Under the pieces are notes generated by a model. It saw only the letters and a program-made list of their open reading frames with translations, did not search any database and was not told the DNA's origin. The position numbers were made by a program, and so were the translations under genes. A stretch of DNA of 32,388 bases from a virus: the IMG/VR virus record IMGVR_UViG_3300045454_000071, positions 1 through 32,388 of that record; one strand, 5' to 3'. Position 1 is the stretch's first letter, and each line of letters opens with the position of its first letter. Shown one piece after another: positions 1 to 7,176 of the stretch.

Positions 1-123
1 GCGCGCCCGCGGCTTTACCCGCTTCTCCACCATCAGAACCGTCATCTTCCTGATCGCCGGCAAGCTCGAATTCCAAACCATCAACCCCCATGCCGCTTAA
101 CCCACTCGAAATTCAACAGAGCC
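1..123 (+). mobile_element. Right end of an insertion sequence
   Basis: The first 123 bases look like the end of an insertion sequence. A rightward reading frame closes at 98-100, followed by about 23 bases ending CAGAGCC (117-123), which on the other strand begins GGCTCTGTTGAATTTC, the form of a terminal inverted repeat. The tail tube frame runs from phage sequence into this end and stops within it. The other end lies outside the window, so the family and the target duplication cannot be determined. Confidence 0.6.
2..100 (+). CDS. Transposase, C-terminal fragment (5' end outside window)
   Basis: An open frame enters from the left edge and ends at TAA 98-100, giving 32 residues that include FTRFSTIRTVIFLIAGKLEF. 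The hydrophobic segment followed by GKL close to the C-terminus resembles the ends of DDE transposases, and the frame stops just inside a terminal-repeat-like sequence. This is recognition by overall appearance; no catalytic motif lies in the window. It could instead be the end of an unrelated gene. Its orientation opposes the phage late operon. Confidence 0.5.
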   Translation, partial: RARGFTRFSTIRTVIFLIAGKLEFQTINPHAA

Positions 124-790
124 ACTTGTTAAGGTCGTTCGAGATGATGTCGAACTTCTTCAACGGGTCGAACGCCACTCGGTAGAGTTCGATCAGTACC
201 TTGGCGTTGCCGGCGGCGGTGTTCACCCCTTCAAGGCGCAGGAAGCGCTCCGGCAGCGGCTGCGTGAAGATGCCGATCTCGGTCACCGCGCCGAAGGTGT
301 AGCTCGCCTTGAAGGGGGCGGTAAGGCCGGTGACGTCCAGAAACTGGATGGCACCGAAATCCTCGTCAGCCGTGAAGTGCGTGCCTGCCGTCAGGGTCGC
401 CGGCGTGCCGGCGGAATCGACCACGGTCAGGGCCGACACCTTGGGGTGGGCCAGGAAGTAGCGGTCGCCCACGACTGGCGCCGTCCCGCCGACCGGCTCG
501 TCGGTGACGCTGCCGCCGGCATCGGTGACATGGCTGCCATAGAGTGCAAGCGACAGGTTCTCCTTGGTGAACTCCTCGATGGTGAGCGCGACCGTGGCGG
601 ATTTCTGCTTGACCAGGCGCAGGTCGACCGCGCGCTGGCCGGTCTGGCTCTCGTAGTGCTCGATGACGTCGGTCTTGAGCGAGAGCGACAGATCGGCGAC
701 GTTGCCCGGCGAACGGACGTTGATGGGTTCGCCATTGGTGTTGCGTTCGCCGAGATAGACCCGGCCTTGGAACGAAGCGTAGTAGGACAT
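113..790 (-). CDS. Major tail (tail tube) protein, C-terminus replaced by IS sequence
   Basis: This is the last readable gene of the late operon and encodes 225 residues. The N-terminus MSYYASFQGRVYLGERN and the alternating beta-strand pattern are typical of siphoviral tail tube proteins, which stack as rings to form the DNA channel of the tail; its place after head-tail joining and terminator genes agrees. The start is ATG at 790 with GGAG upstream, six bases after the preceding small gene. The final residues (W-L-C) and the stop at 113-115 lie in the insertion-sequence end, so the native C-terminus is lost. Family assignment rests on order and sequence character, not on a diagnostic motif. 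Confidence 0.7.
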   Translation of the reverse strand: MSYYASFQGRVYLGERNTNGEPINVRSPGNVADLSLSLKTDVIEHYESQTGQRAVDLRLVKQKSATVALTIEEFTKENLSLALYGSHVTDAGGSVTDEPVGGTAPVVGDRYFLAHPKVSALTVVDSAGTPATLTAGTHFTADEDFGAIQFLDVTGLTAPFKASYTFGAVTEIGIFTQPLPERFLRLEGVNTAAGNAKVLIELYRVAFDPLKKFDIISNDLNKWLC

Positions 791-796
791 GATGGG

Positions 797-994
797 TTAC
801 TCCTTGAGGGTCTTGGCGGTCTTCACCGAGGCATCGGGGGCGTCCGGTGCAGGCTCGGGGCGATGGCTGGCCGGTTCGCCGATCTGGTGGTCGGTCAACC
901 AGCGGGCGGTGTGTTCGTCCACGTCGATGACGTGTCCGGCGGGATAGGCCACTCCGGCATGGGTGTGGGTGACTTTGAGTTTCAGCTTGGGCAT
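797..994 (-). CDS. Small phage protein between tail terminator and tail tube genes
   Basis: A 65-residue protein starting MPKLKLKVTHTHAG. ATG at 994 is chosen over longer frames because AGGAGG lies six bases upstream and the next gene ends at 996. The first 40 residues include AGVAYPAGHVIDVDEHTARW, resembling short phage proteins (DUF7210-like) found beside tail or head-completion genes; the rest is a charged, proline- and alanine-rich tail without obvious fold. No enzymatic motif is visible. It is probably co-translated with its neighbours and may be a minor structural or assembly factor. Confidence 0.6.
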   Translation of the reverse strand: MPKLKLKVTHTHAGVAYPAGHVIDVDEHTARWLTDHQIGEPASHRPEPAPDAPDASVKTAKTLKE

Positions 995-995
995 A

Positions 996-1427
996 TCAGC
1001 CTCCTTGAGTGATGTCGGATACGCGGGTGCGGTAGGTGATGCGGTAAATGACTGGAATAGCGATGGCCTCGACGTCAGCGTCCTCGGCCTGGTAGTCGGC
1101 CTCCATCTCGGCGACCCCAAGCACGAGTCCGCCAAGAGAGGGCTCGGACAGCAGGGCCGCGTGTGCCCGGCAGATCAGATCGTCGGCCACGGCATAGCCA
1201 TCTACCGAGTCGCGGGCATGGCCGACGATGCGCAAGACGAGGTCGCGCTCCATGAGTTCATTGATGCGCTTGACCGGGGCATCGGATTCGATGAGCACGA
1301 CGAGTGCCGGCGCCTGTTCGCGAGGAATGGCAGCAGTCGGCTGGCGCAGCACGGTGACGGGTGTTACCGCCGTCTGACAACGCACCATCACTTCACGCAC
1401 GATCTGCTCGCGCCTGGATTGGGGCAT
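996..1427 (-). CDS. Probable tail terminator/completion protein (gpU-like position)
   Basis: This gene encodes 143 residues starting MPQSRREQIVREVM. A longer frame exists, but ATG 1427 with GGAG eight bases upstream avoids running into the divergent gene at 1469. The order (N-terminal helix, then VTPVTVLR, LVVLIES, LVLRIVGHA, IPVIYRITYRT strands) is what minor tail or tail-completion proteins show between head-tail joiner and tail tube. In lambda-type phages this protein caps the tail tube and meets the head connector. It is separated from the rest of the head genes by the reversed pRiA4b-like gene, so it may need its own promoter in the 41-bp gap at 1428-1468. Assigned by position and fold-like pattern. 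Confidence 0.55.
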   Translation of the reverse strand: MPQSRREQIVREVMVRCQTAVTPVTVLRQPTAAIPREQAPALVVLIESDAPVKRINELMERDLVLRIVGHARDSVDGYAVADDLICRAHAALLSEPSLGGLVLGVAEMEADYQAEDADVEAIAIPVIYRITYRTRVSDITQGG

Positions 1428-1468
1428 AGGGACTCCGATACAATGAAACCGATAAAGGGAGATGCCGT

Positions 1469-2104
1469 TTGGCAACGGAAACCAAAACCAAGAAACACCG
1501 CAGCAGTCAGTCAACGCCCGACCACTACGTCCTGCGCGTCGAGCTCATGGGTATCCAGCCGTCCATCTGGCGCCGCATCCACCTCGATGGCCGCACGCGG
1601 CTCGATGCCCTGCATCACATCCTTCAGGCCGCCATGGGCTGGTCGGATTCCCACCTGCACAAATTCGAGATTCGCGGCAAGCATTACGGTGTCCCGGATC
1701 CCGAGTTCACCGACCCCGGCTGGGAAGTGCTCGACGAAAAGAAGTACCGCCTCAACCAACTGCTGGCCGAGGGAGATACCTGCGACTACCTGTACGACTT
1801 TGGCGATAGCTGGATGCACCGCATCACGGTCGAGACGATCAAGGACGTCAAACCGAGTCCAAGCGACGGCGGCTTTGCCTGGGTCGAGGCTGGCGAGCGC
1901 GCCTGCCCGCCCGACGATGCGGGTGGTTCAGGCGGCTACCAGGACTTTCTGGATCGGTTGAACGACGATCCCTACGGCGACGAAACCAAGGCCTTCCAGG
2001 AGTGGGCCGGACTGGATTTCGATCCAGAGCGCTTTGACCGTCAGGCCGTGAATGCCACAATCAGTCGCATGCTCTGGAACCGCTGGATCAAGATCGGCCC
2101 CTGA
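1469..2104 (+). CDS. Plasmid pRiA4b ORF-3 family protein
   Basis: This gene encodes 211 residues and belongs by sequence to the PRiA4_ORF3 family: YVLRVELMGIQPSIWRRIHL near residue 20, then LHHILQAAMGWSDSHLHKF, and DYLYDFGDSWMH near residue 110 are its characteristic blocks. The biochemical role of the family is not established. Translation must start at TTG 1469: AAAGGGAG at 1454-1461 is placed correctly for it, and the nearby ATGs (1443, 1462) are in other frames. It is transcribed against the late operon and ends six bases before the convergent joiner gene. It looks like a cargo gene (moron) inserted between head and tail genes. Confidence 0.85.
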   Translation: MATETKTKKHRSSQSTPDHYVLRVELMGIQPSIWRRIHLDGRTRLDALHHILQAAMGWSDSHLHKFEIRGKHYGVPDPEFTDPGWEVLDEKKYRLNQLLAEGDTCDYLYDFGDSWMHRITVETIKDVKPSPSDGGFAWVEAGERACPPDDAGGSGGYQDFLDRLNDDPYGDETKAFQEWAGLDFDPERFDRQAVNATISRMLWNRWIKIGP

Positions 2105-2109
2105 TCGGC

Positions 2110-2391
2110 TCACAGCCGAGCCAGACGCGCCCGGCACTCGTTTCCGTCCCGCAAGGCAATCACCTCCCGCACGCGGTAGGGCTGCCCTGCGATCTCGACC
2201 GTATCCCCGACGACGAGCAGCAGGCGCTCGGTCGGGAACTCGATCTCGTAGTCGCGGGAGAGCGCCAGGCCATCGAGCACCATCTCGTCGGGTGCGCGGA
2301 AGCCGCACTCGACGATCAGGGTGCCGACCTTGACGGGGGTGAGCAGTCCGGCGCGGGCGGCCGCGTCGTACAGATCAGCCACGCCTACCAT
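2110..2391 (-). CDS. Head-tail joining protein (FII-like position)
   Basis: This 93-residue protein starts MVGVADLYDAAARAG. Its ATG overlaps the TGA of the capsid gene by one base (TGATG at 2389-2393), indicating coupled translation, so the upstream methionine inside the capsid gene is not used. The C-terminal half (VGDTVEIAGQPYRVREV) is a compact beta-rich segment of the kind found in lambda FII-type attachment proteins, which sit on the gpW ring and receive the tail. Length and place just after the E-type capsid gene fit. No catalytic motif is present. Downstream in its own direction lies the end of the convergent pRiA4b-like gene. Confidence 0.6.
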   Translation of the reverse strand: MVGVADLYDAAARAGLLTPVKVGTLIVECGFRAPDEMVLDGLALSRDYEIEFPTERLLLVVGDTVEIAGQPYRVREVIALRDGNECRARLARL

Positions 2392-3395
2392 CAGGCGCTC
2401 GTCAGCTTCACCAGCACACCGGGGCGGTGACACATCGGCAGCGGGTTCGACTGGGTGTGCAGATCCGTGCCGCGCTCGAACTTCCTCGGTTCCTGCTTGG
2501 CATAGAGCGGCTGGCCGAGGGTGTTGACCGTCTCGTTGAAGTCCGCCGGGGCCAAGTAGGTGCCGAAGGTGTCGACCGTGCCCAGCGGGAAGGCGTGAGC
2601 CTCGCCCGAGGCGATGAACTTGCGCACCGTACCGTTGATGTCGCTCGCCTGGCCGCGATACTCCTCGAAGGTGATGCCGCCGAAGGTGAAGCCGGAGCGC
2701 ACGTCGTTGATCAGGATTGCCCCTTGCTGCCAGTTGGTATAAGCCTCCTTGACCGCCTTATGGGTGGTGAGCGCCCGGAAGAACTGAGGCGAGCAGAGCA
2801 CGTGCACATCGGTCATGAACTCGCCCTTGAGGTTGTCCTCGATTTCGGCGAGCACGTCGTAGCAGTGGCCCTTGATGTCGCTGTTGGCATTCGCAAGATC
2901 GAAGTTGATCGACGTCTGGGAGAGGCCGAACTCGGTGTAGAGATCGTAGATGGTGCTGCCGTCGGCATCGAGGATTTGGCCCTTGAGTGCCCCCATGCGC
3001 AGGTGTTCCAGGGTGATGGCGTGCTTGTTGCGCATGGTTTCCAGGTGGCGTGCCATCACGCCGGCAATCGCCTCCATCTCCGTCTCCGAGCCGAAGGCAC
3101 GGATGCCCTGCACCTCCTCGGGTAGCACCACGTCGTCGTGCGGGATGTGGGGGATGACGAAGGATCGCAAGGTGCGCGTGCCGCGCTCGCCCACGGTGCC
3201 CGGCGAGCCGGGCGGTTTCGTCGGCAGGAGGTTCAGTCGCCCGGCGTACTCCTCGACGATGATCTGCCGGGTGCGCACCGGCTTGGCCGGAAAGAGACCC
3301 AGCTGCTCGATGCGGCCGTAGCGGTTGGGGATAAGGTTGATGGCCGTGGTGAGGCTCGCCATCGAGAAGCCGGGATTGTCGAACGGGTTTTGCAT
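2391..3395 (-). CDS. Major capsid protein, lambda gpE family
   Basis: This gene encodes 334 residues, close to the 341 of lambda gpE. It begins MQNPFDNPGFSMASLTTAIN and contains segments typical of the Phage_cap_E family such as LNLLPTKPPG and the region around MRNKHAITLEHLRMGALKG. It would form the hexamers and pentamers of the icosahedral shell. ATG 3395 has GGAG nine bases upstream. A hairpin with a T-run lies directly before that ribosome site, between decoration and capsid genes, so part of the transcript may end or be processed there. Upstream neighbours are the decoration, protease/scaffold and portal genes, matching the lambda C-D-E order. Confidence 0.9.
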   Translation of the reverse strand: MQNPFDNPGFSMASLTTAINLIPNRYGRIEQLGLFPAKPVRTRQIIVEEYAGRLNLLPTKPPGSPGTVGERGTRTLRSFVIPHIPHDDVVLPEEVQGIRAFGSETEMEAIAGVMARHLETMRNKHAITLEHLRMGALKGQILDADGSTIYDLYTEFGLSQTSINFDLANANSDIKGHCYDVLAEIEDNLKGEFMTDVHVLCSPQFFRALTTHKAVKEAYTNWQQGAILINDVRSGFTFGGITFEEYRGQASDINGTVRKFIASGEAHAFPLGTVDTFGTYLAPADFNETVNTLGQPLYAKQEPRKFERGTDLHTQSNPLPMCHRPGVLVKLTSA

Positions 3396-3410
3396 TTTTG
3401 GATCTCCAAA

Positions 3411-3438
3411 AAACGAAACCCGCCGTGTGGCGGGTTTT
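3411..3438 (-). terminator. Intrinsic-terminator-like hairpin between decoration and capsid genes
   Basis: A perfect 9-bp stem (AAACCCGCC at 3416-3424 with GGCGGGTTT at 3429-3437, loop GTGT) is followed, in the leftward direction, by GTTTTTT at about 3409-3415. It sits between the decoration protein stop and the capsid ribosome site, so leftward transcription of the late operon must cross it to reach the capsid and tail genes. It may be a partial terminator or a processing site that tunes the ratio of products. Confidence 0.7.
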
Positions 3439-3458
3439 CGGGGGATGAAAGGGGCTGC

Positions 3459-3836
3459 TTACGCTGCGTCGCGCACCAGGATGCCGAGGGCGACCAGTTG
3501 CGCTTCGGTAGCGGCCTTCTGTGGTGCGGTGATGCCAGCCGGCCAGATCAGGGCGTTGCGCGCGACGATCGCGTGACGGGCCACCGTGATGGCATCGTCC
3601 CGATCGATCAGAGTCGCGTCGGTGTCGGTGGCCAGAACGCTCACGGCGGCTTCGGTGCCGTCAGTGGCGGCCGGTGCCAGCGCATACAGCTTGCCGTCGG
3701 CGGTCTTCCTGCCGAGTACGGTACCGAGTTGCAGGTTCTGTCCGGCGGCGACCGTCGCGGCCTCGCGGGAATAGAGATTCGGCGCCTCGTACTTGAGGAG
3801 GTCGCCGAGGTTCTTGCTCTGGGTGATTGAGGGCAT
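3459..3836 (-). CDS. Head decoration protein, lambda gpD family
   Basis: This gene encodes 125 residues, slightly longer than lambda gpD (110). It has the layout of the HDPD family: a short N-terminal arm (MPSITQSKNLGDLLKYEAPN), then SREAATVAAGQNLQLGTVLG and a beta-rich core ending near ALGILVRDAA. Such proteins bind as trimers on the outside of the expanded head and stabilise it once DNA is packed. The start follows three bases after the protease/scaffold stop, with AAGGAG upstream, so translation is probably coupled. The gene is followed by the hairpin at 3411-3438. Confidence 0.88.
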   Translation of the reverse strand: MPSITQSKNLGDLLKYEAPNLYSREAATVAAGQNLQLGTVLGRKTADGKLYALAPAATDGTEAAVSVLATDTDATLIDRDDAITVARHAIVARNALIWPAGITAPQKAATEAQLVALGILVRDAA

Positions 3837-3839
3837 GTC

Positions 3840-4169
3840 TTACTCCTTGTGGATGAGTTTCTTGACGGCGGCGACCACGGGTGACGCATCGGGTCGCTCG
3901 GGGGCAACGGTGCCGGCTTCCGGCGTGATGGTGGAATGGATGGGCGTAGCCTCGGATCGTGCGGCCTTGGCCTCACAAAGCACTCGGCGCACATCCGCTT
4001 CGCTCTTGCCCTCCGCAATGAAGGCGGCGGCCTTGTCGGGGCAGCCGGCGATCAGACACAACTCGGCGATGGCCTGAGCGGATTGGGTAACTTCGCGGCG
4101 GGCCTCGGCAACCAGGACGGCTGCCTGATCCACACCGATCATTTCCATTTGGGTTTCTTCGAGAGACAT
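3840..4169 (-). CDS. Scaffolding protein from an internal in-frame start (Nu3-like)
   Basis: Inside the S49 gene, in the same frame, ATG 4169 is preceded by AGGAGGACGAC, one of the best ribosome sites in the operon. The product would be 109 residues starting MSLEETQMEMIGVDQ, largely helical and charged, and sharing the C-terminus of the protease. This copies the lambda C/Nu3 arrangement, where the nested product is the internal scaffold around which capsid protein assembles. The internal start is seen directly; its use and the scaffold role are inferred from that parallel. Confidence 0.75.
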   Translation of the reverse strand: MSLEETQMEMIGVDQAAVLVAEARREVTQSAQAIAELCLIAGCPDKAAAFIAEGKSEADVRRVLCEAKAARSEATPIHSTITPEAGTVAPERPDASPVVAAVKKLIHKE

Positions 4170-5075
4170 GTCGTCCTCCTGTAGGTGCGTCGCCCCGGGT
4201 CGTGCAACTGCCCGAGTCGGGGACGCCTTGCGGCCTCGGGAGCTGAGGTAAATCGAGAATTCAGTGAGCGTTGCCTCCAGCGTGCCGACGGCATCGGCCA
4301 GACCGGCCGCCGTTGCGTTCGGGCCGAAGTAGAGAGCGGCCTCGGTGGCGCGTACTGCCATTTCCGGCAATCCGCGCATGGCGGTCACGTGACCGACGAA
4401 GATGTCGTAGAGGCGATCGACCTCGGCCTGGAGTTCGCCTTTCGCGGTATCGGTGAGCGGCTCGTGGGGAGAGAAGTCGTTCTTGTGCCGGCCCGCCGTG
4501 ATCGCGGTGTAGCGGTAGCCGTCGTTGGCGTCCTTCACCGACTGATCGATGTGCAGCGCGATCACGCCGATCGAGCCGACACCACCTGTTTCGGTGACGA
4601 CGACACGTTCGGCTGACGATGCGATGGCGTAGGCCGCCGAGAAGGCAGCGTCGTTGGCTACCGCCCAGATGGGTTTCACACCGGTGGCCTCGCGCACGCG
4701 GCGGGCCAGTTCGAAGCTACCCGATGCCTCGCCACCCGGCGAATCGACATCCAGCAGAATGCCGGTGACACTGGGGTCGGCTAGCGCCGCATCGAGCATC
4801 GCGCCGATGTCCTGATAGCTCGTGAGCCCCGAGGCCGCCTCCAACCCCAAGGTGCGCTTCACCAGCGTGCCGTGGATCGGGATCACGGCGATGCCGACAG
4901 CACCTTGCATGTTCGGACGGGTTGCGGGTACTGCCGCCAGCAGTTCCTTGGCATCGGCAGGGATCGGGCTGTCGATCCCCAATCGTGGCCCGAGGGCGGA
5001 CAGGATCACGTCGAGCTTGGCGCGATGGACGAGCAACGGCGTCCCGAAGATGCGGGAGGCGATATGTGGCAGCAT
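3840..5075 (-). CDS. Head maturation protease, S49 (SppA/gpC) family, with scaffold tail
   Basis: This gene encodes 411 residues. Residues 60-205 form an S49 serine peptidase: beta strands around AVIPIHGTL, the oxyanion-type segment VDSPGGEASG (110-119), the probable nucleophile Ser146 in DAAFSAAYAIAS, and the probable base Lys198 in AGRHKNDF. The last 109 residues are a helical, charged scaffold-like region that can also be made separately from an internal start. In lambda, the gpC protease enters the prohead with the portal and scaffold and trims head proteins. The gene follows the portal by three bases. Family and role are clear; the two catalytic residues are assigned by motif. Confidence 0.88.
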   Translation of the reverse strand: MLPHIASRIFGTPLLVHRAKLDVILSALGPRLGIDSPIPADAKELLAAVPATRPNMQGAVGIAVIPIHGTLVKRTLGLEAASGLTSYQDIGAMLDAALADPSVTGILLDVDSPGGEASGSFELARRVREATGVKPIWAVANDAAFSAAYAIASSAERVVVTETGGVGSIGVIALHIDQSVKDANDGYRYTAITAGRHKNDFSPHEPLTDTAKGELQAEVDRLYDIFVGHVTAMRGLPEMAVRATEAALYFGPNATAAGLADAVGTLEATLTEFSIYLSSRGRKASPTRAVARPGATHLQEDDMSLEETQMEMIGVDQAAVLVAEARREVTQSAQAIAELCLIAGCPDKAAAFIAEGKSEADVRRVLCEAKAARSEATPIHSTITPEAGTVAPERPDASPVVAAVKKLIHKE

Positions 5076-5078
5076 GAA

Positions 5079-6554
5079 TTACTCCGTGGGTTGTTCGGTT
5101 TGTGGAGGCGGCACGACGGCCGGTGCCTTGTCGTGCCGTGGATCGGAATCGAAGACGAGGCCCAGCGCGTCGGCGCGGGCGTTATCGGTCGCGATCTCCC
5201 GGTCGACATCCTCGGCGTCGTAGCCATAGGCCGAGATCGCCTCCGAACGGCTGGTGAGTCCTGCCCGGATGGCGAGCTTCATGGCGTTGAACTCCTTCTG
5301 CGGGTCGACCCACTGCCAGCCCTGCGGGATCCACTTGGCAACTTGGTATTCCCGCCGACGGCGGCTGTAGCCGGGGAACGCGAGCGAACCTTCGAGCACT
5401 GCCTGATCCATCCACGCCCGCCAGATCGGGCGACACAACTGGTGGACGATCACACCGTGCTGGATCACCTCGCAGCGGCGGCGGAACTCCAGTAGGCCGG
5501 CGCGGATCGAGGAGTAGTTCACCTGAGTGAGATCACCGGTCAGCATCTCGTAGGTGATACCCATGGCGGCCGCCACTGCCCGGAACTGCTGGCGCATGAA
5601 CTCGGCGTAGGAACTGCCGACATCGGCCGGGGCCGAGAACTTGATGTCCTCGCCCGGCTCCAGAATTTGCAGGGTGCCCGGTTCGAGCCCGGCCAGTGCC
5701 ACGCCATTGGCGTCGGCCAGTCCCTCGCCCATCAGGTTGTCTTCGGGGGCCAGGCGCGTGATGAAACCGGCGAACATCGCGGCGGTCTTCTTGCGCACCA
5801 GTTCGGCGTCGTCGTACTGGTCGAGCTCGTTGAGCTTCACGAGCGCCCGGGCGAGCCACGGTTCGCCCCGAATCTGGCCAGGACGCAGCGGTCGGAAGAG
5901 ATGAATCACTTCCTCGGCCGGCACGCGAACCGTTTCGACACCGCCAGCCCCGGACATGGGGCCGAGACTTCCGTCGTTTGGGTGCGAGCGATACAGGTGG
6001 TAGGCGACGCGCCGTCCCAGGCGGTCGAACTCGATGCCGGCACGGATGACGTTGCCGTTTTGCAACTCCCGGTTCATCGCCAGCGGCAGGTGCTCGGCCT
6101 CCAGCACCTGAATTTGGAGCGCCACCGGCAGCCCGTCCTCGGGACGCCGCCAGCGCAGTCGCACAATCGCCTCTCCTCCCTCCAGCATGGCCCGGCAGGC
6201 AAGCGACTGCAGCCCGTAGAAATCGGTGAGCCCCGCTGAATCAGCGGCCTCGCACCAGTCCCACCACAAGCGTTGGATGGTTTCGCGACGGGCCGCATCT
6301 TCCACCATGCTCTGCGGCTTGATGCCGGTACCGATGGCGTTGGCAACGAAGGCCTCGATGCCGGCGGCGGCCCAGGCGTTGCGCCGCACGAGGTCGCGGC
6401 TCTTGGCGCGCAACTGCTCCTGCGTGTAGGCGAGTGCCGCTACCGCTCCGGGATTGGCCACCGTCCAGGCGAGCGTGCGCCGGCCGAGGCCTGCACCGTC
6501 GTAAGTGGGTGTGCCGCCGAAGACGCGGCGTTTGATGGTTCCGATCCAGCCCAT
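5079..6554 (-). CDS. Portal protein, lambda gpB family
   Basis: This gene encodes 491 residues, the usual size for Phage_portal_2 (lambda gpB is 533). It opens MGWIGTIKRRVFGG and shows family blocks such as RRNAWAAAGIEAFVANAIGT near residue 57, AEEVIHLFRPLRPGQIRGEP near 212 and LTGDLTQVNYSSIRAGLLEF near 340. Twelve copies would form the ring at one head vertex through which DNA enters and to which gpW and the joiner attach. The ATG at 6554 overlaps the stop of the gpW-like gene, and the protease gene follows after three bases, so head genes are translated as a coupled series. Confidence 0.92.
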   Translation of the reverse strand: MGWIGTIKRRVFGGTPTYDGAGLGRRTLAWTVANPGAVAALAYTQEQLRAKSRDLVRRNAWAAAGIEAFVANAIGTGIKPQSMVEDAARRETIQRLWWDWCEAADSAGLTDFYGLQSLACRAMLEGGEAIVRLRWRRPEDGLPVALQIQVLEAEHLPLAMNRELQNGNVIRAGIEFDRLGRRVAYHLYRSHPNDGSLGPMSGAGGVETVRVPAEEVIHLFRPLRPGQIRGEPWLARALVKLNELDQYDDAELVRKKTAAMFAGFITRLAPEDNLMGEGLADANGVALAGLEPGTLQILEPGEDIKFSAPADVGSSYAEFMRQQFRAVAAAMGITYEMLTGDLTQVNYSSIRAGLLEFRRRCEVIQHGVIVHQLCRPIWRAWMDQAVLEGSLAFPGYSRRRREYQVAKWIPQGWQWVDPQKEFNAMKLAIRAGLTSRSEAISAYGYDAEDVDREIATDNARADALGLVFDSDPRHDKAPAVVPPPQTEQPTE

Positions 6555-6784
6555 CAGAATCCCTTCCCGGTGGTCACGCGGATCTGGCGCGGTGCGCGCG
6601 GATACAGGCCAGTGGAAACGGCATCCTTGTGCATCGCGGCTTCGACCTCGGCGATGGCTTGCTTCAGTTCCTCGACGGTGCGGTACTCGACCGTCTTGTC
6701 GCCGAAGGTGACGCGCTTCTCGCCCTTCGCCAGCGCGTCACGCAGGGCCTGTAACTGGGCTTCGGTGTAGGTCGGCGTGCTCAT
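6554..6784 (-). CDS. Head-tail joining protein, gpW family
   Basis: This 76-residue protein starts MSTPTYTEAQLQALRDALAK. Lambda gpW is 68 residues and has the same order: a helix, the short hairpin VTFGDKTVEYRTVEELKQAI, a second helix and a basic C-terminal tail (PRAPRQIRV). gpW seals the portal after packaging and provides the surface for FII. The gene lies directly before the portal, as in lambda, and its ATG overlaps the upstream stop in the ATGA form. The hairpin segment and position make this assignment firm. Confidence 0.85.
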   Translation of the reverse strand: MSTPTYTEAQLQALRDALAKGEKRVTFGDKTVEYRTVEELKQAIAEVEAAMHKDAVSTGLYPRAPRQIRVTTGKGF

Positions 6785-7173
6785 CGATAGACCACCAGGC
6801 TGATCTCGGGTGTGTCGGCGAGCGACGCCGCAGCACTGGTACAGACCAGTTCGAGGGTGTCGGCGGTCTTGCCGTCGGTGGTGCCGCGTGCTGCCGCGAA
6901 GCGGATGGTTCCCGTCGCGGTGTTACTCCTGCCCGTGGCGACCCAGCAGTACTTGGCATCGGGAAACGGCGCCTCGAACTCGATCCGGTAGCGACCCGTT
7001 CCCAAGCGGGTCACCGAGGCGACGTTGTAGGCGGCGCGAAGCTGGATCGCCCCGCCCACGTAGCCGAAGTTCACCCAGGCCCGGGCAAGTCCGGGATGGT
7101 CGGGGCGAATCAGCCCCTTGATCTCGGTACCGATACGGGTGGCGAGCGCCGACAGTTGGGCGACGAGGCTCAT
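6781..7173 (-). CDS. Fibre-like structural protein inside the packaging operon
   Basis: This gene encodes 130 residues starting MSLVAQLSALATRIG (ATG 7173; a GTG one codon upstream is also possible). After a short helical segment comes a beta-rich domain: AWVNFGYVGGAIQLRAAYNV, SVTRLGTGRYRIEFEAPFPD and KYCWVATGRSN. This pattern (a WVNF-like entry, YNVASVTR, then G-Y-x-I-x-F) is common at the C-terminus of phage fibre or receptor-binding proteins. Finding it between terminase and gpW, not among tail genes, suggests a head fibre or a misplaced host-range module. It overlaps the gpW start by four bases and follows its probable partner by three bases. Confidence 0.65.
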   Translation of the reverse strand: MSLVAQLSALATRIGTEIKGLIRPDHPGLARAWVNFGYVGGAIQLRAAYNVASVTRLGTGRYRIEFEAPFPDAKYCWVATGRSNTATGTIRFAAARGTTDGKTADTLELVCTSAAASLADTPEISLVVYR

Positions 7174-7176
7174 CAC

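Noticed and set aside
963-1961. A 332-codon open frame on the plus strand
   Set aside because: It crosses the tail terminator-like gene and the pRiA4b-like gene in other frames and has no family features.
3416-3437. Hairpin as a rightward terminator
   Set aside because: Rightward it is followed by only TTTTC, and no rightward gene ends near it; the T-run is better in the leftward direction.
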